A stretch of 8,832 bases of DNA from the NCBI GenBank assembly GCA_902766215.1, contig CACXCV010000013.1, positions 1 through 8,832 of the forward strand, written 5' to 3'. The stretch is from Oscillospiraceae bacterium. GTDB lineage: Bacteria > Bacillota > Clostridia > Oscillospirales > Oscillospiraceae. Shown piece by piece: positions 1 to 5,986 of this stretch. Each line of letters begins with the position of its first letter. Position 1 is the first letter of the stretch. The translations under genes were made by a program, and so were the position numbers. The notes beneath the pieces were generated by a model, which saw nothing but the letters and a program-made list of their open reading frames with translations, was not told the origin of the DNA and ran no database searches.

Positions 1-1401
1 ATGCTCCTTGACCTCGCCGGTTTCCACTTCCATTCTGACTTCAACCGTCAGTGGATTTGTTTCCCGTGACAAGAGGACCACCGTCTCGACATGTGCGCAT
101 CTTGGGAACATATCCACGGCCCGGGCATGCCGGGCGGCATAGCCCCGGGCGGCAAGGAGGGCCACGTCCCGCGCCAGCGTGGCCGGGTCGCAGGAGACAT
201 AGACAATGCGCTGCGCCCCCATCACCGTCATGGCTTCGATGGCGGCGGCGTCCAGCCCCTTGCGCGGCGGATCCACCACAATCACGTCCGGGCGCAGGCC
301 CTCGGCCGCCAGCTGCGCGGCCGCCTGTCCCGCGTCGGCGCAGAGAAAGCGCGTGTTGGTCACGCCGTTGGCCGCAGCGTTCTTCTGCGCGTCCTCCACG
401 GCGGAGGAGACAATCTCCACGCCGATGGCCTGCCCCGCGTGGCGGGCCATGGCCAGCGTGATGGTGCCGGTGCCGCAATAGAGATCCAGCACGCGCTCGG
501 CCCCGGTCAGGCCCGCCGCCTCCACCGCCAGGTCATACAGCCGCTGGGCCTGATCGTGGTTCACCTGGAAAAAGCTGCGGGGCGAGAGCTGAAATTCCAG
601 CCCGCAGAGGGTTTCGGTCAGCGTTTCCGTGCCCCAGAGGCAGATAAACCGGTCAGAGAGCACGGCGTTGCCCGGGCGGCGGTTGCAGCACAGCTGCACC
701 GAACGCAGCCCCGGCTCGGCCGCGCGCAGCGACTCCACCAGCGCCTCGACGTGGGGAATCGTCTCGCCGTTGATCACCAGGCAGAGCATGCTCTGCCCCA
801 GCGAGGACACGCGCAGGTAGATATGCCGCACCAACCCCGTCTGCGCCGCCTCGTCATAGGCCGAAACGCCCCAGCGGCGCATCCAGCCGATCACCGCGTC
901 GGCCAGCGCGTCGGCCTGCGGCGGCACCAGTGCGCAGCGCGACACCGGAATCAGCGCATGGCTGCGGGCGCGGAAATAGCCCCGGGTGGGCTGCCCGTCC
1001 ACGTTGGCCACAGGATAGATGACCTTGTTGCGATAGCCGGTCTGGCGCTCCGCGCCCAAGATGTCCACCGGCAGGTCCACGCCGCCGATACGCCGCAGGG
1101 CGTCGTGAACGCGCTGCGCCTTCAGCCGCAGCTCCTCGGCATAATCCATGTGCCGCAGGGCGCAGCCGCCGCAGCGGCCATAAGCCGGGCAGTCCGGTGC
1201 AATCCGGGCAGGGGAGGGCCGCTCCACCTGCAGCACCCGGGCATAGCTTTCCTGCCGGCCCACCTTCAGCAGCTGAATCCGGCAGACCTCGCCCAGCAGC
1301 GCCTGGTGGACAAACACCACGCCCTCGGGCAGCCGCGCCACCCCCAGCCCCTGGCTGGTATAGCCGTCGATGGTCACGGTATAAACCTCGTTTTTCTTCA
1401 C
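1..1401 (-). CDS. rlmD: 23S rRNA (uracil-C5)-methyltransferase, RlmD/RumA type (3' end outside window)
   Basis: SAM-dependent enzyme that makes 5-methyluridine in 23S rRNA (U1939 in E. coli numbering); cytoplasmic. I translated the minus strand directly: 467 residues are visible with no stop. An N-terminal TRAM-like segment (about 1-60) is followed by iron-sulfur cysteines C71, C77 and C80 (CPAYGRCGGC), with C156 as likely fourth ligand. The SAM loop is LDLYCGTGTITL (305-316), then VDPPRKGLD (376-384), the catalytic cysteine C404 in YVSCDP, and the general base E439 in HVET. The GTG start at 1399-1401 is chosen because GGAGGG lies 7 nt upstream (1409-1414). An in-frame ATG at 1438-1440 lies upstream of the predicted -10 box, so it should not be transcribed. 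The protein continues at least 21 residues past the usual end near LLSR (446), as in many clostridial homologues. The related RlmCD, which modifies two sites in Bacillus, is an alternative; family assignment is firm, exact target less so. Confidence 0.93.
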   Translation of the reverse strand, partial: MKKNEVYTVTIDGYTSQGLGVARLPEGVVFVHQALLGEVCRIQLLKVGRQESYARVLQVERPSPARIAPDCPAYGRCGGCALRHMDYAEELRLKAQRVHDALRRIGGVDLPVDILGAERQTGYRNKVIYPVANVDGQPTRGYFRARSHALIPVSRCALVPPQADALADAVIGWMRRWGVSAYDEAAQTGLVRHIYLRVSSLGQSMLCLVINGETIPHVEALVESLRAAEPGLRSVQLCCNRRPGNAVLSDRFICLWGTETLTETLCGLEFQLSPRSFFQVNHDQAQRLYDLAVEAAGLTGAERVLDLYCGTGTITLAMARHAGQAIGVEIVSSAVEDAQKNAAANGVTNTRFLCADAGQAAAQLAAEGLRPDVIVVDPPRKGLDAAAIEAMTVMGAQRIVYVSCDPATLARDVALLAARGYAARHARAVDMFPRCAHVETVVLLSRETNPLTVEVRMEVETGEVKEH

Positions 1402-1428
1402 TCTGTAGCCCTCCGTTTCTCTGCCGCT

Positions 1429-1457
1429 ATCATAGCACATCTGCCGCGCGGGGTAAA
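1429..1457 (-). promoter_or_regulatory. Predicted sigma-A promoter for rlmD
   Basis: On the minus strand a -10 box TATGAT (1429-1434, 5/6 match) is preceded by a 17-bp spacer and a -35-like TTTACC (1452-1457, 4/6 match). Transcription would start near 1422, leaving about 20 nt of leader that contains the GGAGGG ribosome site of rlmD. The -35 box falls inside a short palindrome (1450-1463). Confidence 0.5.
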
Positions 1458-1463
1458 TACCCC
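1450..1463. repeat. Short palindrome between divergent promoters
   Basis: GGGGTA-AA-TACCCC is a perfect 6-bp inverted repeat with a 2-bp centre. It covers the -35 box of the rlmD promoter and ends one base before the -35 candidate of the opposite promoter. Outer GCGC blocks (1446-1449 and 1467-1470) extend the symmetry with a 3-base bulge. It could be an operator for both genes or a chance feature of GC-rich sequence. Confidence 0.35.
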
Positions 1464-1464
1464 C

Positions 1465-1493
1465 TTGCGCCAGAGGAAAAGATGCGCTACCAT
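1465..1493 (+). promoter_or_regulatory. Weak candidate promoter for the PflX-like gene
   Basis: TTGCGC (1465-1470, 4/6 to the -35 consensus) and TACCAT (1488-1493, 4/6 to the -10 consensus) are separated by exactly 17 bp. Transcription would begin near 1500, just ahead of the ribosome site AGAGGTGAT (1502-1510). Both boxes are weak. The main support is the spacing and the need for a promoter in this divergent gap. Confidence 0.3.
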
Positions 1494-1514
1494 GGGCAGA
1501 AAGAGGTGATTGTC

Positions 1515-2402
1515 ATGACCTATACGGCCTGTACGCTCTGTCCCCGGCGCTGCGGCGTGAACCGCGCGGCGGGGCAGCTGGGCTTCTGCCGGCAGGGGGC
1601 ACAGCTGCGCGCCGCCCGCGCCGCCGCCCACTTCTGGGAGGAGCCGTGCATCTCCGGCCACTGGGGCAGCGGGGCGGTGTTTTTCTCCGGCTGCACGCTG
1701 CGCTGCGTCTATTGCCAGAACCACAGCATCTCCAGCGGCGGGGCAGGGCAGCCGCTGACCGCCGGGCAGCTGCGCCGGGTGTTCGAGCAGCTGATTGACC
1801 AGGGCGTGCACAACATCAATCTGGTCACGCCTACACAGTTTCTGCCCGACATTCTCCCGGCGCTGGAGCCAAAGCTGCCTGTGCCGGTGATTATGAACTC
1901 CGGCGGCTATGAATCCGTGCCGACCCTGCGCGCCCTGGAGGGGCTGGTGGACATCTACCTGCCCGACTTTAAATATGCCGACCCGGCGCTGGGGGCGCGG
2001 CTGTCCTCTGCCGGAGACTATCCGGCCGCGGCGCTGGCCGCCATCCGCGAGATGGCCCGGCAGACCGGCCCGGCCCAATATGACGACGATGGAATGCTGC
2101 TGAGCGGAACGCTGGTGCGGCATCTGGTGCTGCCCGGCTGCGTGGACAACTCGCTGCGTGCCATGGAGCTGCTGGCAGAGATTCCGGATATTCAGGTCAG
2201 CCTGCTGCGGCAGTATGCCCCGCCGGAGGGGCTGACGCTGCCCACACCGCTGGACCGCCGCGTCACCGACGACGAATACGCCGGGGTGCTCAGCTGGGCA
2301 GAGCTGTGCGGCACACCCGTGGCCTATACCCAGGGAGCCGATTCGGCCGACGGCAGCTTTACCCCCGCTTTCGACGGCACGGGACTGGATTGTTTCACGT
2401 GA
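1515..2402 (+). CDS. PflX-like radical SAM protein (COG1313 family)
   Basis: A 295-residue radical SAM protein related to pyruvate formate-lyase activating enzymes; the COG1313/PflX group has no firmly established substrate. The [4Fe-4S] motif is C60-x3-C64-x2-C67 in SGCTLRCVYCQN. An N-terminal cysteine set (C6, C9, C13, C25) in CTLCPRRC...GFC is typical of the group and could bind a second metal centre. NLVTPTQFLP (102-111), MNSGGYES (127-134) and YLPDFKYAD (148-156) fit the barrel core. The conserved end is FTPAFDGTG (282-290). The ATG at 1515 is chosen for AGAGGTGAT at 1502-1510; the frame stays open upstream, but only as antisense to rlmD. The last codons and stop (C293-F-T-stop) lie inside a parS site. 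No glycyl-radical enzyme partner is next to it, so calling it a PFL activase would be over-annotation. Confidence 0.9.
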   Translation: MTYTACTLCPRRCGVNRAAGQLGFCRQGAQLRAARAAAHFWEEPCISGHWGSGAVFFSGCTLRCVYCQNHSISSGGAGQPLTAGQLRRVFEQLIDQGVHNINLVTPTQFLPDILPALEPKLPVPVIMNSGGYESVPTLRALEGLVDIYLPDFKYADPALGARLSSAGDYPAAALAAIREMARQTGPAQYDDDGMLLSGTLVRHLVLPGCVDNSLRAMELLAEIPDIQVSLLRQYAPPEGLTLPTPLDRRVTDDEYAGVLSWAELCGTPVAYTQGADSADGSFTPAFDGTGLDCFT

Positions 2403-2406
2403 AACA
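2391..2406. promoter_or_regulatory. parS site 1, ParB-binding centromere
   Basis: TGTTTCACGTGAAACA is an exact match to the 16-bp parS palindrome recognised by Spo0J/ParB proteins. Such sites load ParB clamps that spread along DNA and recruit SMC to the origin region. This copy overlaps the last three sense codons and the TGA stop (2400-2402) of the PflX-like gene. Confidence 0.96.
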
Positions 2407-2423
2407 CCATCGGCGGATACTCC

Positions 2424-2474
2424 TGGGACAACGTTTCACGTGAAACATCACCCTGTCCCAAACAGGGGACAGGG
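2424..2474. repeat. Overlapping inverted repeats around and after parS site 2
   Basis: Two mutually exclusive hairpins share one arm. TGGGACA (2424-2430) pairs with TGTCCCA (2454-2460), enclosing parS site 2. CCCTGTCCC (2451-2459) also pairs perfectly with GGGACAGGG (2466-2474) across a 6-nt loop. The second hairpin is a strong 9-bp stem but lacks an immediate T-tract, so it is a poor classical terminator for the upstream gene; a T5 run occurs only at 2491-2495. Confidence 0.6.
2432..2447. promoter_or_regulatory. parS site 2, ParB-binding centromere
   Basis: CGTTTCACGTGAAACA matches the parS consensus at 15 of 16 positions; the one difference is the outermost base, C for T. It lies 41 bp (about four helical turns) after the first site and is flanked by inverted TGGGACA/TGTCCCA arms. 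ParB bound here would sit about 50 bp upstream of the -35 box of the parA promoter. Confidence 0.94.
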
Positions 2475-2487
2475 CCCGCGCAAAGCA

Positions 2488-2542
2488 GGATTTTTGGTTG
2501 CAAATCCCGGCCTGTGTGTTATAATAAAATGAACCAAAATCC
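2488..2542. repeat. Inverted repeat flanking the parA core promoter
   Basis: GGATTTTTGGTT (2488-2499) and AACCAAAATCC (2532-2542) are reverse complements over 11 bp, with one extra T in the left arm. The arms bracket the promoter: the left overlaps the -35 box and the right starts at the predicted transcription start. Since the left arm is upstream of that start, the pair would act as DNA, or as RNA only in read-through transcripts. Possible operator; no known binding protein is evident. Confidence 0.45.
2498..2525 (+). promoter_or_regulatory. parA operon promoter (extended -10)
   Basis: A perfect TATAAT (2520-2525) is preceded by TGT (2517-2519), making a full TGnTATAAT extended -10. TTGCAA at 2498-2503 (4/6) is the -35 with a 16-bp spacer. 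Transcription would begin near 2532, giving a leader of about 23 nt with GGGAGGTG (2543-2550) ahead of the parA ATG. This is the best promoter in the window and probably drives the whole parA-mnmA run. Confidence 0.75.
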
Positions 2543-2554
2543 GGGAGGTGCGCG

Positions 2555-3316
2555 ATGGGAGAGATTATCGCCGTTGTCAACCAAAAGGGCGGCGTGGGCA
2601 AAACCACCACCGCTGTCAACCTGGCCGCCTGTCTGCATCAGGCGGGCGCGCGGGTGCTGCTCTGCGACTTTGACCCGCAGGCCAACGCCACCTCGGGTCT
2701 GGGCGTCACCAAGAAAAACCATATCACGGTCTATGACGCCATCATCAGCGGCAATTCAGGCCGCGAGGCCGTGGTCAGCACGCCCTACTGCGACCTGATT
2801 CCCTCCAGCGCGGCGCTGTCAGGATTGGGCATCGAGCTGGTGGGCGAGGAAGCGCGCGAGTTTCGCCTGCGGCAGCTGCTGGAGCCGCTGAAGGACAGCT
2901 ATGACTGGATTCTGATCGACTGTCCGCCCTCGCTGGAGCTGCTCACGCTCAACGGCCTGTGCGCCGCGGGACAGATTCTGGTGCCGGTGCAGTGCGAATA
3001 TTACGCGCTGGAGGGCCTGAGTGACCTGATGACCACGCTGCGCGCCGTGAAAAAGCATTTTCAGCCCCGGCTGGAGATCTATGGTGTGCTGCTGACCATG
3101 TACGACGGGCGGATCAACCTGTCGATGCAGGTGGCCGAGGAGGTGCGCCGTCACTTTCCCGGCAAAGTATTCACCACGGTCATTCCGCGCAACGTCCGCC
3201 TGTCCGAGGCGCCCAGCCACGGGCTGCCGGTGATTGCCTATGACAAATACTGCCGCGGGGCAGAGGCATATGCCGCGCTGGCAGAGGAAATGATACGGAA
3301 ACAGGGGGGAATCTGA
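2555..3316 (+). CDS. parA: Chromosome-partitioning ATPase ParA (Soj)
   Basis: A 253-residue ParA/Soj ATPase of the short chromosomal type with no N-terminal helix-turn-helix. ATP-dependent dimers bind nucleoid DNA, respond to ParB, and act in origin segregation and, in Bacillus, in DnaA control. The deviant Walker A is KGGVGKTTT (11-19), with signature lysine K11. The A' motif DFDPQAN (38-44) has D40 at the usual catalytic position, and Walker B is ILIDCPPS (119-126). The ATG at 2555 follows GGGAGGTG with good spacing. The stop TGA (3314-3316) directly abuts the TTG start of parB, so the two are very likely translationally coupled. Partner gene, parS sites and length all agree, so confidence is high. 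Confidence 0.97.
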   Translation: MGEIIAVVNQKGGVGKTTTAVNLAACLHQAGARVLLCDFDPQANATSGLGVTKKNHITVYDAIISGNSGREAVVSTPYCDLIPSSAALSGLGIELVGEEAREFRLRQLLEPLKDSYDWILIDCPPSLELLTLNGLCAAGQILVPVQCEYYALEGLSDLMTTLRAVKKHFQPRLEIYGVLLTMYDGRINLSMQVAEEVRRHFPGKVFTTVIPRNVRLSEAPSHGLPVIAYDKYCRGAEAYAALAEEMIRKQGGI

Positions 3317-4195
3317 TTGGCACAGCCAAAAAACAAAGGGCTGGGGAAGGGCCTGGGTGCGCTGTTCGGCGACCTGCCTCCGGTGGCCGCAGATCAGCAC
3401 GTGACTACCGTGCCCATCGAGCAGATTGAGCCGAACCCCCATCAGCCCCGGCAGGACTTTCCGCCGGAGGAGCTGAACGCGCTGGCCGACAGCCTGCGCG
3501 AGCACGGGGTCATTGCCCCGCTGACGGTGCGCCACATGGGCGAGGGGCTCTATCAGATCATCGCCGGCGAGCGCCGCTGGCGCGCGGCCCGGCTGGCGGG
3601 CCTGCAGGAACTGCCAGTCTACTGCATCGAGGCAGACGACCGCACGGTGATGGAGCTGGCCCTGATTGAAAACCTGCAGCGTCAGGACCTGAACCCCATC
3701 GAAGAGGCCCAGGGCTATCAGTCGCTGATTGTCGAATACGGTCAGACGCAGGAGTCGGTGGCTGAGCGGGTGGGGCGATCACGCCCGGCCGTGGCCAACG
3801 CGCTGCGCCTGCTGAATCTGCCGCCCGCCATGCAGCAGCTGGTAAAAGACGGCACGCTCTCCGCCGGGCACGCCCGGGCGCTGCTGCCGCTGCCGCCGGC
3901 AAAGCAGCTGGAGTTGGCCCGGCAGGTGGCCGCGCAGCAGCTCTCCGTCCGTCAGACCGAGGTGCTGGCACGCAAGGCGCAGGCCGAGCGCGCGCCGGTG
4001 GTCAGGGCGCCCGCTGATCCACTGCGGGTGGACTATCTGGCCGAGTGTGAAAAATCGCTGTCCAAGCGGCTGGGCCGCGGCGTAAAGATTGTGCAGGGCC
4101 GGCGCAAGGGCCGCTTCGAGCTGGAGTTCTATGACGCCGACGACCTGCAGCGCCTGCTGGAGGCACTGGAACAGCTGAACTTTCCCGGGAAATAA
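3317..4195 (+). CDS. parB: Chromosome-partitioning protein ParB (Spo0J)
   Basis: A 292-residue CTP-dependent DNA clamp that loads at parS, spreads, stimulates ParA ATPase and recruits SMC. The N-terminal KGLGKGLGALFGD (7-19) is the basic ParA-interacting tail typical of ParB. The nuclease-like CTP-binding domain includes NPHQPR (40-45) and GERRWRAA (84-91), then ENLQRQDLNPIEEA (118-131). The helix-turn-helix that reads parS spans about 144-168 (TQESVAERVGRSRPAVANAL). The C-terminal dimerisation region covers about 235-292. The start is TTG immediately after the parA stop; AGGGGGGA (3303-3310) inside the parA 3' end serves as ribosome site. TTG plus stop-start abutment suggests that output is tied to parA translation. 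Noc is a less likely paralogue given the exact parS sites and the parA partner. Confidence 0.97.
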   Translation: MAQPKNKGLGKGLGALFGDLPPVAADQHVTTVPIEQIEPNPHQPRQDFPPEELNALADSLREHGVIAPLTVRHMGEGLYQIIAGERRWRAARLAGLQELPVYCIEADDRTVMELALIENLQRQDLNPIEEAQGYQSLIVEYGQTQESVAERVGRSRPAVANALRLLNLPPAMQQLVKDGTLSAGHARALLPLPPAKQLELARQVAAQQLSVRQTEVLARKAQAERAPVVRAPADPLRVDYLAECEKSLSKRLGRGVKIVQGRRKGRFELEFYDADDLQRLLEALEQLNFPGK

Positions 4196-4237
4196 CCCGG
4201 ATTAACTCTATCAACATTACTTTTGAGGTGAAATACC

Positions 4238-5530
4238 ATGCTGGACATCAAACGCATCAAAGAAGACCCCGCAGGGGTAAAGGCCGGCCTGCGGGCCAAG
4301 GAAGTGGACTGTGACAAAGAGGTGGACCGCATCCTCGAGCTGGACGAGCAGCGCCGCCAGCTGATCTTTGACACTGAGAGCAAAAAGGCCGAGCAGAACA
4401 AGGTTTCCAAGCAGATTCCCCAGCTGAAGAAAGCTGGCGAGGACGTAGCCCCGGTGATGCAGCGCATGGCCGAGCTGAAGCAGGCCATTGCCGACGACGC
4501 GGACAAGCTCCGCGACGTAGAGGCCGAGTATCACACGCTGATGCTCTCGCTGCCCAACCTGCCCGACCCCGACCTGAAGCCCGGCGGCAAGGAGAACAAC
4601 GAGCCGCTGCGCTATTATGGCCAGCCGCACCACTTCGATTTTGAGCCGAAGCACCATGTGGACCTGTGCAACGCGCTGGGGCTGATCGACTATGAGCGCG
4701 GCGTCAAGCTGGCCGGCTCCGGTTTCTGGATCTACAAGGGCATGGGCGCCCGGCTGGAATGGGCTCTGCTGAACTATTTTATCGACACCCACATTGCCGA
4801 CGGGTATGAGCTGATTCTCCCGCCGCACATGCTGGAATATGCCTGTGGTGAAACCGCCGGCCAGTTCCCCAAGTTTGCCGACGAGGTCTATAAGATTGCC
4901 AACCCCACTGACGACCGCGTCCACTATATGCTGCCCACCGCCGAGGCGGCCCTGGCCAGCATCTACCGCGACGAAATTCTCAGCGAGGCCGATCTGCCCC
5001 GCAAGTTCATCTCCTATACGCCGTGCTTCCGCCGCGAGGCAGGCTCGCACCGCGCCGATGAGCGCGGCATGGTGCGCGGCCACCAGTTCAATAAGGTGGA
5101 GATGTTCCAGTATACCCGCCCCGAGGACTCCGACGCCGCCTTTGACGAGCTGGTGCGCAAGGCCGAGGACCTGGTCAAGGGTCTGGGCTTCCACTTCCGC
5201 ACGGTCAAGCTGGCCGCAGGCGACTGCTCGGCCTCGATGGCCCGCACCTATGACATCGAGATTCAGATTCCCTCGATGAACGGCTATAAAGAGGTATCCT
5301 CCGTGTCCAATGCACGGGACTATCAGGCCCGCCGCGGCAGCATCCGCTTCCGCCGCGAAGCCACTGGAAAGACCGAGTATGTCCACACGCTTAACGGCTC
5401 CGGCCTGGCCACCTCGCGCATCTTCCCCGCCATGGTGGAGCAGAACCAGCTGGCCGACGGGTCGGTGGTCGTGCCCGAGGTGCTGCGCAAATATCTGGGC
5501 GGCATCGAGGTCATCCACCCGGTGAAATAA
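4238..5530 (+). CDS. serS: Seryl-tRNA synthetase
   Basis: Class II synthetase that charges tRNA-Ser (and tRNA-Sec where present) with serine in the cytoplasm; 430 residues, a normal length. Residues about 26-104 form the long antiparallel coiled-coil arm that grips the tRNA variable arm. The catalytic core has LPTAEA (232-237), class II motif 2 (CFRREAGS 263-270 to RGHQFNKVE 280-288) and motif 3 (LNGSGLATSRIFPAMVEQ 385-402), plus SSVSNARDYQARR (354-366). The ATG at 4238 follows GAGGTGAAA (4225-4233). Only 42 nt separate it from parB, with no convincing promoter or terminator. There is therefore no room for a T-box leader, which often controls serS in Firmicutes. It appears to be transcribed with parAB. 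Confidence 0.98.
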   Translation: MLDIKRIKEDPAGVKAGLRAKEVDCDKEVDRILELDEQRRQLIFDTESKKAEQNKVSKQIPQLKKAGEDVAPVMQRMAELKQAIADDADKLRDVEAEYHTLMLSLPNLPDPDLKPGGKENNEPLRYYGQPHHFDFEPKHHVDLCNALGLIDYERGVKLAGSGFWIYKGMGARLEWALLNYFIDTHIADGYELILPPHMLEYACGETAGQFPKFADEVYKIANPTDDRVHYMLPTAEAALASIYRDEILSEADLPRKFISYTPCFRREAGSHRADERGMVRGHQFNKVEMFQYTRPEDSDAAFDELVRKAEDLVKGLGFHFRTVKLAAGDCSASMARTYDIEIQIPSMNGYKEVSSVSNARDYQARRGSIRFRREATGKTEYVHTLNGSGLATSRIFPAMVEQNQLADGSVVVPEVLRKYLGGIEVIHPVK

Positions 5531-5554
5531 TTCCAACAGAAAGGCGGCATACCC

Positions 5555-5986
5555 ATGAAAGTGAAAAAACCGTCCTGGCTGGACGAATTCAAAGCCTTTA
5601 TTTCCAAGGGCAACGCCATGAGCCTGGCCGTGGGCGTGATCATCGGCGGGGCGTTCTCTACCATTACCAGCTCGCTGACCAACGACATCATCATGCCCGT
5701 GGTGAGCATGTTTCTGGGCGGCGTGGATTTCAGCGCCTGGAAGCTGACCCTGCCCCAGTTCTTTGGCGAGGCAGCCGAGCCGATCACCCTCAACTATGGC
5801 ACGTTTATCAGCACCGTGATCAACTTTCTGATTCTGGCGCTGGTGGTGTTCTGGATGGTGAAGATTTTCAACCGCTTCCAGCGCAAGAAGGAAGAGGCCC
5901 CCCCGGCCCCGCCCGAGCCTTCGCCCGAAGAGGTGCTGCTGACCGAGATCCGTGACCTGCTGAAGGACCAGTCCCATGGCTGCTGA
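5555..5986 (+). CDS. mscL: Large-conductance mechanosensitive channel MscL
   Basis: Homopentameric membrane channel that opens under extreme membrane tension to release solutes during hypo-osmotic shock; 143 residues, normal size. The N-terminal amphipathic helix is near 10-20 (EFKAFISKGNA). TM1, about 21-50, carries the conserved pore stretch LAVGVIIGGAFSTI and NDIIMP. A periplasmic loop follows (52-80), then TM2 (about 82-105). A proline-rich linker (APPAPPEPSP) leads to the C-terminal bundle helix EEVLLTEIRDLL (125-136). AAAGGCGG (5540-5547) precedes the ATG, 24 nt after serS. Its 3' end overlaps the next gene by 11 nt, so the pair is probably coupled. Confidence 0.97.
   Translation: MKVKKPSWLDEFKAFISKGNAMSLAVGVIIGGAFSTITSSLTNDIIMPVVSMFLGGVDFSAWKLTLPQFFGEAAEPITLNYGTFISTVINFLILALVVFWMVKIFNRFQRKKEEAPPAPPEPSPEEVLLTEIRDLLKDQSHGC

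Noticed and set aside
91..1509. Long plus-strand open frame of 472 codons
   Set aside because: It is antisense to rlmD, which shows full family motifs on the minus strand. The plus-strand protein is low in recognisable motifs, rich in R, H and A, and has the composition of a GC-rich shadow frame.
2395..2619. Small minus-strand ORF containing MFHVKR across the parS sites
   Set aside because: The FHVKR-like string is simply the translation of the parS palindrome. The frame crosses the parA promoter and start region antisense.
3398..3404. CACGTGA inside parB as a possible third parS
   Set aside because: Only the central core matches; the flanking GTTT/AAAC arms needed for ParB recognition are absent.
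4185..4200. CCGGG-AAATAA-CCCGG hairpin at the parB stop as terminator or attenuator before serS
   Set aside because: The stem is only 5 bp, has no T-tract, and the loop contains the parB stop codon, so a translating ribosome would mask it. Probably chance.
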